Shown: positions 9,490-18,842, numbered from the stretch's first letter. The stretch is DNA of 38,114 bases from Omnitrophica bacterium RIFCSPLOWO2_12_FULL_50_11 (GCA_001804315.1 MHFT01000028.1:1-38114), one strand, 5' to 3'. A program made the numbers and translations. The notes: generated by a model not told the origin, from the sequence alone.

Positions 9490-10551
9490 TTACATGAGAA
9501 AATGGTTGAACAAGTAACCGATCAGGAGGACTTGCGGGAGTGTCACTGCAATCAACCATAGCGCTGTTTTTTTCCCCAAATTCGACCAAAGAAGGCCGAT
9601 TTCGGTGTAGTCCGTCACCACCCCGCCCATAAGAAAGGCAAACGTGTTCCCAAAAGCGCCCGTTTGCCGGTAAAGTTCAAAAGCAAGCGGTGCCGTTCCT
9701 TCCGAACACACTTCGACAACCGCCGCGACTAACATCGTCATGATAAGGCCGGAAAACGTAGGACCGAGAAACCGGTCAAATACGGCCTGTGGAACAAAAG
9801 CAGAGGTGAGAGCAGCTAAAACCATGCCCAGCAAAATCCAAAAGAGAACCATCTCTGCGAGCTCATAAGCTCCCTTTGCAATTCCCTTCAGATCATTCGC
9901 GGCGCCTTCCAAGGTAAACCGATAATCACGGAACCTTCTAGCGAAATCGCGGCGTATGGAGTAATTGAAGTCTACCGAAACCGAAAAAGGGTTGCGTTCA
10001 ATCCAATCCTTTTGATCCAAAATTTGAAAGACGAAGCCCGTCACCACAGCCACGAACACGGCGGCTAAAATGATGAGAAGTCCTTTCCAACCGAAGAAAC
10101 CAATCAAGATGATAGTGACCGGCAGATTCGCCCAGGGACTTGCCAGAAGGAAACTGATAACAGCCGGACCGGAGGCGCCCTTTTTGTGAAGCGCCATGGC
10201 GAGCGCTAAAACGCCGTGGCTGCAAGCACTCGCCAAAAGACCGCAGCCTGCCGCATAAAAGACCGTTCTCTTTTGGGGCCGACCGAGATATTTGGAAATG
10301 TAGGCTTGGGGCACAAAGTGTTCAATGACGCCCCCTAAAAAGAAGCCTAACGCAAGTGCCCACCAAATGATGCGCACGTAACCAAAGAAGGTGTGTCGGA
10401 ATGGCTTCAGGGCATCCGCAAAATGAGAAGCGGTAAGAAGAATAACAATGAGGAGAGAAACCAAAAGCAGAGCGTTGCGATACCAAGGTCGCTTCTGAAC
10501 AGATCCTCGATGATCGCAATGGAGGTGCGAGTCGTGCTTGCAACGTTCCAA
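9490..10551 (-). CDS. permease, COG0701/ArsP-like (SO_0444-type) efflux family
   Basis: GCGLLASACSHGVLALAMALHKKGASGPAVISFLLASPWANLPVTIILIG; multiple TM segments. Track ORF extends to 10617 and overlaps the upstream peroxiredoxin; TTG at 10551 (MERCKHDSHLHCDH...) is a plausible start. Confidence 0.82.
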   Translation of the reverse strand: MERCKHDSHLHCDHRGSVQKRPWYRNALLLVSLLIVILLTASHFADALKPFRHTFFGYVRIIWWALALGFFLGGVIEHFVPQAYISKYLGRPQKRTVFYAAGCGLLASACSHGVLALAMALHKKGASGPAVISFLLASPWANLPVTIILIGFFGWKGLLIILAAVFVAVVTGFVFQILDQKDWIERNPFSVSVDFNYSIRRDFARRFRDYRFTLEGAANDLKGIAKGAYELAEMVLFWILLGMVLAALTSAFVPQAVFDRFLGPTFSGLIMTMLVAAVVEVCSEGTAPLAFELYRQTGAFGNTFAFLMGGVVTDYTEIGLLWSNLGKKTALWLIAVTLPQVLLIGYLFNHFLM

Positions 10552-10564
10552 TGTCGTGGGGCGA

Positions 10565-11089
10565 TTAAACCTTGATCGTTTCCTGCCCCGGCTGCCATTC
10601 GCATCCGGTGAGTTCACCTGTCTGGAGCGCTTGAAGCGTTCTTAGGGTTTCGTCCACACTGCGCCCGACAGGAAGATCATTGATCACCGCACTTCGCACA
10701 ATACTCTTAGGATCAATGATAAACGTCCCGCGAAGCGCGATCCCTTTCTCCGGAAGCAAAACGCCAAATGCTTCGGCAACATTGTGGTTCGTATCCCCTA
10801 CCATCGGAAACTTAACGGGACCCAGTCCGTGCTCCACCCAAGCTTTATGCGAGTAAACGCTATCGGTGCTGATCGAAACCACCTCCGCACCCAGTCTCCT
10901 AAAATCCTCGTAGCGCGAATTAAAACCCCGAATTTCAGTGGGACATACAAAGGTGAAGTCGAGGGGATAAAAAAATACAACGAGCCACTTCCCCCTATAT
11001 GAGGATAAGTCGATCGTGTCCACCTTGCCATTCGGCAGAAGTGCTTCTGCGCTGATACTAGGAATTTTATCCGAAACCCGAATACTCAT
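10565..11089 (-). CDS. peroxiredoxin, AhpC/TSA family
   Basis: VVFFYPLDFTFVCPTEIRGF peroxidatic Cys motif; C-terminal GCEWQPGQETIKV resolving Cys. Confidence 0.92.
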   Translation of the reverse strand: MSIRVSDKIPSISAEALLPNGKVDTIDLSSYRGKWLVVFFYPLDFTFVCPTEIRGFNSRYEDFRRLGAEVVSISTDSVYSHKAWVEHGLGPVKFPMVGDTNHNVAEAFGVLLPEKGIALRGTFIIDPKSIVRSAVINDLPVGRSVDETLRTLQALQTGELTGCEWQPGQETIKV

Positions 11090-11157
11090 TTTTCACGTCC
11101 TCCTTTATAGTTCTCTTATGATTCTTTTACGGTTCTTTTGCGTTTCCAGAAACTCGA

Positions 11158-11808
11158 TTAGGCTTGTCTTGATCGAGACATTCTCAGAAGACTGGCGAGA
11201 AAAATCATCGCTGCCAGGGCAACCAACCAAATCAATCCAAGATCAGGCCCAATGGAAACTTGTTGGACTAAACGTTCCGCAATGAAAAAAAACGGACTTT
11301 CTTCCGCTTTCGCCAATGCACTCGAAAATGCACTCCTAGCCAGACCGTCAAAATAAAGGATGCCCAACACGACGTAACTGGCGCAGACGGTCGTGAAACC
11401 TGAAGAAAAAATAAACGCCCCGCTCTTCTTCAAAAGCGCCAGAAATAATCCGACAACGAGCGCCAGATAAGCCAAGACCGCCGCAACCGGAACAAGGAAC
11501 CCTAATACTAAATTGGCCGCTTGCTTGCGCTCCGAAGCCGTGCCTTCCCCTTTGGGAGCGACTTCTTTCACGAAATCGATGAAATCAAAATCAGCCGTCA
11601 TTTTCTTTTCGCCCTGTTCCCCCGTACGGATGCCTTTTGGGATCGTTCGAACCATCTGCCGTACGCTCCAATTTTTCTTGCCGAACACCGGAACCGTCAC
11701 ACGGACAAACGGCAAAAAGTAGGTACTGAGTGCGCCAAGTAAGAAGACGTAAATCACGATCGTCCAAAAACGGTGCACTTTTTCATTAAACTTTGACGCG
11801 GTGGCCAT
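11158..11808 (-). CDS. hypothetical membrane protein
   Basis: 216-aa ORF with about four hydrophobic segments; no family recognised. Confidence 0.6.
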   Translation of the reverse strand: MATASKFNEKVHRFWTIVIYVFLLGALSTYFLPFVRVTVPVFGKKNWSVRQMVRTIPKGIRTGEQGEKKMTADFDFIDFVKEVAPKGEGTASERKQAANLVLGFLVPVAAVLAYLALVVGLFLALLKKSGAFIFSSGFTTVCASYVVLGILYFDGLARSAFSSALAKAEESPFFFIAERLVQQVSIGPDLGLIWLVALAAMIFLASLLRMSRSRQA

Positions 11809-12370
11809 GGGTTCTTAACTCCTTTTTGTTTGATGGTTGAGACGGAGTTTCTAAAGGTGGAGATACTAAACTAGAATAAGCCTCTTGATAAGCTTGAAGG
11901 GTTCGATCGTCGAAGAGAACGAAACGAACTAATTCAATCTCTGGATGTTGGTTTAAGTAATTTCTTGTCGTGTTGACCGCAATCGGTGCTGCTTTTTCCA
12001 CCGGATAACCGTAGACACCGGTACTGATAGAAGGAAAAGAAATAGATCTTATCCCATGTTTCGTGCAAAGTTTGAGACTGCTCCGATAAGCGTTGGCAAG
12101 CAATTCGGCATCCTTTGATTTGCCAGAATAAACAGGGCCTACCGCGTGAATGACATACTTCGCCTTTAACTTTCCCCCGCTTGTGATGACAGCGTTTCCG
12201 GTCGGGCAACCGCGATATTTTTTCTTAAGCTCCTTCATGATGTCAGGGCCGCCTTTGCGATGAACAGCACCGTCGACACCGCCGCCTCCAGCCAATCGGC
12301 TGTTGGCTGCGTTTCCGATGGCTTCTGTATCGGCTTCGGTAATATCCCCTTTAACAAATTCGATCTTCAC
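11786..12370 (-). CDS. macrodomain protein (ADP-ribose binding / O-acetyl-ADP-ribose deacetylase-like)
   Basis: VKGDITEADTEAIGNAANSRLAGGGGVDGAVHRKGGPDI; SISFPSISTGVYGYPVEKAA. Confidence 0.93.
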   Translation of the reverse strand: MKIEFVKGDITEADTEAIGNAANSRLAGGGGVDGAVHRKGGPDIMKELKKKYRGCPTGNAVITSGGKLKAKYVIHAVGPVYSGKSKDAELLANAYRSSLKLCTKHGIRSISFPSISTGVYGYPVEKAAPIAVNTTRNYLNQHPEIELVRFVLFDDRTLQAYQEAYSSLVSPPLETPSQPSNKKELRTHGHRVKV

Positions 12371-12381
12371 GCATGAATCCT

Positions 12382-12840
12382 TTATCGATAAAATTCGGCA
12401 AATTCTGCTGAATGTTCCTCAATCCACCGCTTGGCTGCTTCTTCTTCCGACACCGCATACCCTTTTACTTCCGAAAGCTTTTTTCTAAACTTGTCAATTT
12501 GATAAAGCTGCTCCGCCATCCGAATCTTAAAAAGCTCTGATGGATTTGAAAAACACATGCCCGTTTCGTAAAAACCAGTGGCCGGATCCAGCAACGAATG
12601 AACCACCGACGCTTTCAACGAGAAGACCTTCCCTTTCACAGGAAAGCTGAGCTCAAACTGCGTACCGGGCCGATAGGATTTAGGAGCCAAAAATAGGAGA
12701 CCGCCGTCTGAAAGATTTTTTGTCCGACTTCGTTCCTGTACGCTCGTAGAAACGCCTTCGGCTCCCTTCTCGGGAAGGATTTTCCGGTAATGGATTGGAA
12801 GTTCAATAAAGTGTCGAGCACTGAAACGCCGTTCTTTCAT
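12382..12840 (-). CDS. PilZ domain protein
   Basis: RRFSARHFIELPIHYRK (RxxxR) and NLSDGG (NxSxxG). Confidence 0.8.
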   Translation of the reverse strand: MKERRFSARHFIELPIHYRKILPEKGAEGVSTSVQERSRTKNLSDGGLLFLAPKSYRPGTQFELSFPVKGKVFSLKASVVHSLLDPATGFYETGMCFSNPSELFKIRMAEQLYQIDKFRKKLSEVKGYAVSEEEAAKRWIEEHSAEFAEFYR

Positions 12841-12868
12841 GCAGGAGATAATCTATCAGATGGGCACC

Positions 12869-13522
12869 TCATCCGTCAATTGTCCCGCAACGTCGGGGTG
12901 CCGTCAAGATCTCGTCGCTTTTCGTGATATGAACTCCTGCGCGCTTCATTTCTTCGATGGAACGGTCCACGTCACCCGGACGTAAATTCACACCGCGAGT
13001 CGCATCGACAATGACGTGGGTACGAAATCCCAGCCGGACCGCGTCTAATGCAGTGTACTTCACACAATAATCGGTCGCGAGCCCCACGACATAAACGCCC
13101 GCAATACCTTTTTTTATGAGAAAATCACCAAGTCCCGTTGCTTTTCTGTGCCCGTTGTCATAAAAACCACTGTAGCTGTCGATTTCAGGATCCGTTCCTT
13201 TCTGGAAAACGTGGTTGATCCGATCAGTTTTCAGCTCCGATACAAATTCAGCGCCGACTGTCCCCTGTACACAATGATCTGGCCAAAGCACTTGTTCTAA
13301 GCCATTCAAGATGGTCACCTCGCCCGGCTTTTTACGATGGTTGCTCGCAAAACTCTTGTGATTCTTCGGATGCCAATCTTGAGTGGCAATCACGAGATCA
13401 AACTTCGCCTGCAAACGATTCACCAAAGGGACAATCTTGTCTCCCTCTCTGACCGGCAGTGCACCACCAGGGCAAAAATCATTTTGCACATCCACGATCA
13501 TGAAACAATCGTTTTTCTTCAA
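12869..13522 (-). CDS. pncA: nicotinamidase
   Basis: MIVDVQNDFCPGGALPVREGDKIVPLVN; ATQDWHPKNHKSFASNH; VGLATDYCVKYTALDAVRLGF catalytic Cys. Confidence 0.94.
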   Translation of the reverse strand: MKKNDCFMIVDVQNDFCPGGALPVREGDKIVPLVNRLQAKFDLVIATQDWHPKNHKSFASNHRKKPGEVTILNGLEQVLWPDHCVQGTVGAEFVSELKTDRINHVFQKGTDPEIDSYSGFYDNGHRKATGLGDFLIKKGIAGVYVVGLATDYCVKYTALDAVRLGFRTHVIVDATRGVNLRPGDVDRSIEEMKRAGVHITKSDEILTAPRRCGTIDG

Positions 13523-13535
13523 CTTTGCCTCTTCC

Positions 13536-14816
13536 TCATGAAACCTTTTTCAGTCGCGACCAATTTTTCTTTATCCTCCCGACCTTGGCACAAGGACGGC
13601 CGTCGTACTCAACCACATCAGCAGTAATATCAATCCGATGGCGCAAAAGGCTCGATCCTACTCCATACACATCGACCGGAACTTTTCGGCGTTCGAAGGC
13701 ACGTATCTTTTTCTCATCAAATCCACCAGACACCACAATTTTGAGCTCGCGACACCCCCACCGGTCAAATTCACGTCTCGCCACCCGGACAAGTTCCGGA
13801 CAAACCCCAAAGGAATCCTTTTGACGAACCGAACGATCTCTTATACTGGCGCTCGTATCGAATCGCACGCCCCAAAGTTTTCCCCTACCGGGGCCGATCA
13901 AGTCCTTCGCATACTCACAAAAGAAACCCGGGTCCACAAGCCCTCGGATTGAAAACTTTTCTTGAAGAAGGCGTTCGAGCACACGGCGTGTCGTGCCAAC
14001 ACAGTCGTTGTCCCAGTCGACAAGCGCTATGCGATTCACACGTGGATCCGTATGACGATCGAAAGCAAGAAAAGCCCCCGCAGTATCTCCCGCGTAACAG
14101 CCAACCAGAAAATGTGGAATTGTTCCCAAGCTTTCAACCCCCCAATAATCCGCATTCGCATCGGTGGAGACACCGAACGCACCCGCTTTCAACGCGGCGT
14201 AACCGTCTGTTGCTTGAACCCAATAGTGGTCAAATCGCGCCGAGAAAAATAAAATCTGTTTCTCTTTGGCAGCCGCCACCACTTTGACAACTGCTGTGGC
14301 GGTCGCCGTAGGGCGTGCCATCGTTCCGAGCAAAGGCGTCTCCAAATGCGTGAACAGCCGCGGATCACCCACAATAGCGAGAATAGGTTCAAACGACCGA
14401 ACCTTCGCACCGTCTTCCAAGGCGCAGACCTTAAGCTGTTTCCAGCCAGACATCCACAAACGATTCAGCTGTTCACGAACCCGGGCGCGCTCTTTTCCCC
14501 AAGCCAGGATCCCGCGTTTGTTTTGTTTCGCGCTTGCATCCTGAAAATGCCACTGCGTTTCCCGAAGCTTGCGGTACAGCTCCTCGGTTTTTACTGGATC
14601 TCGATAACAACCCGCGCAAGTTTTTAAAATCGCAATAGCCTCGTCAAGACCGCATACCACGGCATCTTCGCGAGGGAAAAATTGATACCCGACCGTCACG
14701 TTCTTTTTGTCTCGGACGAGGACATCGCGCGTGCGAAGGAAATATCGGTCTGTGTAGTAACCCGTCCGAAGCTTGTCCGTTGGGATTTTAAATACTGAAG
14801 GTGAAAGCCGCTTCAT
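13536..14816 (-). CDS. pncB: nicotinate phosphoribosyltransferase family protein
   Basis: N-terminal LRTGYYTDRYFLRTRDVLV, VRFDTSASIRD, VVSGGFDEKKIRAFE; adjacent to pncA. Confidence 0.85.
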   Translation of the reverse strand: MKRLSPSVFKIPTDKLRTGYYTDRYFLRTRDVLVRDKKNVTVGYQFFPREDAVVCGLDEAIAILKTCAGCYRDPVKTEELYRKLRETQWHFQDASAKQNKRGILAWGKERARVREQLNRLWMSGWKQLKVCALEDGAKVRSFEPILAIVGDPRLFTHLETPLLGTMARPTATATAVVKVVAAAKEKQILFFSARFDHYWVQATDGYAALKAGAFGVSTDANADYWGVESLGTIPHFLVGCYAGDTAGAFLAFDRHTDPRVNRIALVDWDNDCVGTTRRVLERLLQEKFSIRGLVDPGFFCEYAKDLIGPGRGKLWGVRFDTSASIRDRSVRQKDSFGVCPELVRVARREFDRWGCRELKIVVSGGFDEKKIRAFERRKVPVDVYGVGSSLLRHRIDITADVVEYDGRPCAKVGRIKKNWSRLKKVS

Positions 14817-14827
14817 AGGAATCGATC

Positions 14828-15412
14828 TTAAGAAGGGCCAACTGCGCGTCCGCCGTGCTCATGTCCCGCGTGCTCACGAGTACTGTGCTCATGATCGCCA
14901 TGCTCGTGAGAAGAAGTTTCTTCAAGCATACTTTTCCGCCCTACCCCAACACCATTTAAAAAGACCAGCCGGCCGCCCAAGTCTGCACCTTGAATCAAAA
15001 TGAGACCGACCAACACAAGACCAATAAGAAAAAAAATCCGGCCTTTTGGTGGTATGTGTGTTTTTGAAAAGAGCACCCAAAGGCTGAGAATCAAGCTCAA
15101 ACCAAGCACAACGAAGCCAAAATATTGGTGCACCATCATGATGTCGTGGGTTCCGCCGCCGTGCGGCACCGTTTTTTCTGCTTGGAGCCCTGTCCAAACC
15201 GTAATCGCCGCGGCGAGCGTCCCAAAATAAAGAACCCATTTACCGGCTACAAAGAGCTCATCCTTCCTAAATATGCTGCCCAAGAAATAGAAAGCAACAG
15301 ACGTAAGGATAAGTGCAACCGGAAAATGAACAAACAGAGGATGAATGTTGATGACGTCTTCTAAACCCTTCAGTCCCCACTGTACATTCTGAACGTTCAT
15401 GGTACCAAACAT
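14828..15412 (-). CDS. DUF2231-like membrane protein with His-rich C-terminal tail
   Basis: INIHPLFVHFPVALILTSVAFYFLG; tail HEHGDHEHSTREHAGHEHGG. Confidence 0.72.
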   Translation of the reverse strand: MFGTMNVQNVQWGLKGLEDVINIHPLFVHFPVALILTSVAFYFLGSIFRKDELFVAGKWVLYFGTLAAAITVWTGLQAEKTVPHGGGTHDIMMVHQYFGFVVLGLSLILSLWVLFSKTHIPPKGRIFFLIGLVLVGLILIQGADLGGRLVFLNGVGVGRKSMLEETSSHEHGDHEHSTREHAGHEHGGRAVGPS

Positions 15413-15448
15413 ATTGATTCCCTCCTCGCATGGCGTACCTGTTTGTCG

Positions 15449-16231
15449 TCAAACGGCACGCTTTATTGGGTCACGACTTAAGTCTTGAAGCTGAGAGTGG
15501 ATTCGCTTGCCTTTCAAAGCCGCTAAGAGATATTTTAGAAATTCATTTCGAGAATCCGCACGAATGAGCTGGCCATGATAGGCGATCTTCATTTCACCGC
15601 GTTCCTCGGAAACAAAGAGAACCACTGCATCGGTCTTCTCAGTGATTCCAATGGCAGAGCGATGGCGAGTGCCAAATCCCATCGGAAGCGGATGATTTGT
15701 GGCCAGGGGCAAGATCGCCTTGACTCGTTTGATGCGACCATTGGTAACAACGATAGCGCCGTCATGTACGGGTGAACTGGTCGCAAAGAGAGCAACCAAA
15801 ATTTCCGATTTCACTTGCGCATCAAACGGAATCGAAGCACTCAGGTACGGTTCTAAATCAATCTTTTTCTGGATCACCACCAACGCACCAATCCGGCGGT
15901 TTGCTAAAAGTTCCATAGCGCGGAAGATCTCTCCTACGAAAGATGGCAAAAGATAGCCGTTATCATCACGCCCGCGAAAGAATTTTTTTCTGATCAGGAA
16001 AAGGATATCCCACAAAATATCGGCAACTAATAAAGCGCCTGTTCCGAAAACGATTGAAATCCCCAAGTACCGTATTATGTTTGACGTGACAACGTCGCTG
16101 GAGAGCCCAAACCCTGCCCAGACGCAAAACAGGACGATCAGGTATCGTGCCAACGCTGGCCAAATAGACATCCGCCACCTGCGCACGAGGAAGCCAACAG
16201 CGATGAACATTGCGAGAATGATGAACCACAC
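15449..16231 (-). CDS. dacA: diadenylate cyclase (c-di-AMP synthase, DisA_N domain)
   Basis: N-terminal TM helices; SPVHDGAIVVTNGRIKRVKAILPL and FGTRHRSAIGITEKTDAVVLFVSEE (DGA and RHR motifs). Confidence 0.92.
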   Translation of the reverse strand: MWFIILAMFIAVGFLVRRWRMSIWPALARYLIVLFCVWAGFGLSSDVVTSNIIRYLGISIVFGTGALLVADILWDILFLIRKKFFRGRDDNGYLLPSFVGEIFRAMELLANRRIGALVVIQKKIDLEPYLSASIPFDAQVKSEILVALFATSSPVHDGAIVVTNGRIKRVKAILPLATNHPLPMGFGTRHRSAIGITEKTDAVVLFVSEERGEMKIAYHGQLIRADSRNEFLKYLLAALKGKRIHSQLQDLSRDPIKRAV

Positions 16232-16290
16232 AGTCGTTTCTCCTTCCGCGTGCAGACCAATTGTTAATTTTTATATGAGCCCCTCGCGCG

Positions 16291-16407
16291 TCATCCTGAG
16301 CGGAGTAGCGCTCAGGGTAAACTCCGCGAAGGATCTCGCGAGATCCTTCGGGCCTTTCCGCCTCCGGCGGATCCGTCCCGTTTTCTGGCGGGCGGCCCTC
16401 AGGATGA
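16291..16407. repeat. intergenic palindromic repeat with TCATCCTGAG...CTCAGGATGA ends
   Basis: 10-bp perfect terminal inverted repeat; internal 24-bp perfect palindrome CGAAGGATCTCGCGAGATCCTTCG at 16327-16350. Confidence 0.75.
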
Positions 16408-16621
16408 GGGGTCGCAAAACACCACGACCCCTTATTTATATGCTAAAAGATTTTACACGTCAATGGCCGGCCAAAAAAGCTGGATCTGCTCAAGGCAAAC
16501 GTTGTATTTACCGATAAAATACTAACAACGACGGATGACGAGAACTTTTGAATTCAAAACATGCTTGAGTTTGCGGTCCTATCGTCTCTGCCCTGATTAT
16601 CTCTGTTGAGCGAGCCCCTCT

Positions 16622-17995
16622 ATGATCTCACGCTATATCATTCCATTTACCTCCCCATTCAAATCAAGTCTTCAGGTATCCTGGAAAGAAGGGATCGCTG
16701 CGTCCATCATGATTGGCATAACCGACTATTTCCTAATTCCTCTAGGTTTGCTTCTAGGAGCAACGATACAAGAAATAGGATTACTGGTCGCGATCCCTTT
16801 CTTATTCGGATCCATATCGCAACTCATGGCTGTTAGGATTGTATCTTTCTTAGGGAGCCGTTTACGCTTTCTCGTTCGAGGCGCTTACTCTCAAGCGGCA
16901 ATCCTTGTTCTCATTGCCATCCTACCCATTGTCTCATTTTCATATCGAGTCGCGTGTTTCATTTTTTTGATTGCGATCTTCCGTATCCTCGCGAATTTAA
17001 TCGGGACGGTGTGGGGAAGTCTGACGAGCGATTATCTCGCGCCAGAAGAAAGAGGAAAATATTTCGGATGGCGCGCTCAAATCACAGGAATAGCCGGTGT
17101 CGGTGCTATGATCTTTGGCGGTCTATTGCTCTATTTTTTTAAAGCGATCTCGCCACCCCTAGGCTTTTGCCTCCTCATGTTGGCCACTGCATGTTCCCGA
17201 TCGGTATCCGGTCATCTGATGGGCAAGATGTTTGATCTCCGGCTCGCCCACAGAGAAGGCGCAGATTTCACATTCTTCCGTTTCCTCGCGCGCTTTCGAG
17301 AAAGCAACTTTGTCCGGTTCGTCCTGTTCGTTGCCAGTATTACTTTTGCTACCCACCTAGCCGCACCCTACTTCAGTGTCTTCATGCTTCGCGATCTTAA
17401 TTTCAACTATCTCGTTTACATGACCATTCATCTCGTATCGGTTTTGGCAGGCCTCGTTGCCTTCCCGATCTGGGGAAGACACGCAGATCTCGTAGGAAAT
17501 GCAAAAGTCTTAAAGGCAACGAGCTTCTTAATTCCCGTCATCCCCTTCCTGTGGTGTTTTTCTCAGACCTTGGCATGGCTGATCGTTGTCGAGATTTTTT
17601 CTGGATTCGTCTGGAGTGGATTCAATCTTTGCTCAGCCAATTTTATCTACGATGCTGTAACCCCTGAGAAGCGGGTGCGGTGCTTGAGCTATTTTAGTTT
17701 GATTAATGGTATCGCTCTGTTCTTAGGAGCTGCGCTGGGAGGATTTCTGGCCGAACGGCTCCCGCAGTTCGGAGGTTACCAACTTCTGACATTATTCTCC
17801 CTTTCCGGATTCCTCAGGTTTTGTTCTCACTTTTTCCTCGCCAAAGGTTTTCGCGAAATTAGAGAAACCGCGCAGAAGATATCGAGTTTTGATCTCTTTT
17901 TCAGTGTCGTCGGCATCAGACCTATCTTAGGCTTGACTCGGGAATCCGGTTTATTATCCATCACCCGAAAAACCTCCTGGAAAAGACGCCCCTAA
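16622..17995 (+). CDS. MFS transporter
   Basis: 457 aa, about 12 hydrophobic segments, LAPEERGKYFGWRAQITGIAG loop. Confidence 0.85.
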   Translation: MISRYIIPFTSPFKSSLQVSWKEGIAASIMIGITDYFLIPLGLLLGATIQEIGLLVAIPFLFGSISQLMAVRIVSFLGSRLRFLVRGAYSQAAILVLIAILPIVSFSYRVACFIFLIAIFRILANLIGTVWGSLTSDYLAPEERGKYFGWRAQITGIAGVGAMIFGGLLLYFFKAISPPLGFCLLMLATACSRSVSGHLMGKMFDLRLAHREGADFTFFRFLARFRESNFVRFVLFVASITFATHLAAPYFSVFMLRDLNFNYLVYMTIHLVSVLAGLVAFPIWGRHADLVGNAKVLKATSFLIPVIPFLWCFSQTLAWLIVVEIFSGFVWSGFNLCSANFIYDAVTPEKRVRCLSYFSLINGIALFLGAALGGFLAERLPQFGGYQLLTLFSLSGFLRFCSHFFLAKGFREIRETAQKISSFDLFFSVVGIRPILGLTRESGLLSITRKTSWKRRP

Positions 17996-18090
17996 GGCGT
18001 CCGGACGGGTCACTTTCCACCAAAATGATCGATTCAGATGCTTGCCTTCAAAACACTGTTGTGATATCTTCATTTTAAGAGAAAAGTTTT

Positions 18091-18303
18091 ATGACCCATC
18101 GAAAACAAAATCTCATCGCAAAAGTGTACGGAAACCCCCGCTTTCGGGGACGGCGTGTCGTCATTATCCATGGAAAAGCCTTTCCCACTCCGAGTGGGAC
18201 CGCCGGCTTTAAGAAGCTCAAAACGCTCTTGGAGCGATATCCCAGTGAGATACCTACTATCGTTTATGTCCCGAAAGCTGAAACACTGATACTCTTTTTG
18301 TGA
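18091..18303 (+). CDS. DUF5678-like small protein
   Basis: 70 aa: FRGRRVVIIHGKAFPTPSGTAGFKKLKTLLERYPSEIPTIVYVPKAE; overlaps the next gene by GTGA. Confidence 0.65.
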   Translation: MTHRKQNLIAKVYGNPRFRGRRVVIIHGKAFPTPSGTAGFKKLKTLLERYPSEIPTIVYVPKAETLILFL

Positions 18304-18710
18304 CCTCTCGGCCGGTTCGGTTTCCTTACGAAGTCCGTTCCTCAACCCTGTTCGCCGCCATCCGACGTCCCATCGCTCGTGTAGAACTGTATTCCAAAAC
18401 CTTTCGGCAGTGGATTGCTTACACCATGGTGGTCGATACAGGAGCTGATTATTGCGTGCTCCCTGCATCAATCGCCTTGGATTTAGGAATCCAATTGCGT
18501 CACTCACGACGGTGGCAAGCCTCTGGAATCGGTGGGAGGCAAACTGTTCTTCTTCACCCAAAGATACGGATGCGTCTCGGTCCATGGCAGTTTGTAGTCC
18601 CTGCAGGTTTCGTCGAGCGAGAAAACTTGCCGCCGCTCTTGGGCCGTTACGGCTGCTTGGATCGTTTTGATGTCCGATTTCGCAATTTTGTAACCACATT
18701 TTTACGCTAA
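18300..18710 (+). CDS. retropepsin-like aspartic protease domain protein
   Basis: VVDTGADYCVLPASIALDLGI (DTGAD catalytic motif) and LLGRYGCLDRFDVRF; GTG start overlapping upstream stop. Confidence 0.8.
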   Translation: MTSRPVRFPYEVRSSTLFAAIRRPIARVELYSKTFRQWIAYTMVVDTGADYCVLPASIALDLGIQLRHSRRWQASGIGGRQTVLLHPKIRMRLGPWQFVVPAGFVERENLPPLLGRYGCLDRFDVRFRNFVTTFLR

Positions 18711-18842
18711 CGGATACCCCTTCATTAAAATGAACGCGAAGAAAATACAGGAAGAGATACAGGAAGAAAATGAATTGCGAGATGGCTGATTTTCTGGTTA
18801 AATACGGTCTTTATTACTCGTAGATTTTCTGTCATCTGAGCT

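Noticed and set aside
11106-11141. Degenerate 11-nt tandem repeat (GTTCTCTTATG/ATTCTTTTACG/GTTCTTTTGCG) upstream of the AhpC-type gene
   Set aside because: Only three imperfect pyrimidine-rich units; too weak to call a regulatory array.
17985-18001. GACGCC-CCTAA-GGCGTC hairpin at the MFS stop codon as a terminator
   Set aside because: Six-bp stem without a following T-run; insufficient for a confident terminator call.
18070-18699. 209-aa minus-strand ORF opposite the DUF5678/retropepsin pair
   Set aside because: The plus-strand frames carry recognisable motifs (DTGAD) and coupled start/stop; the antisense frame has none.
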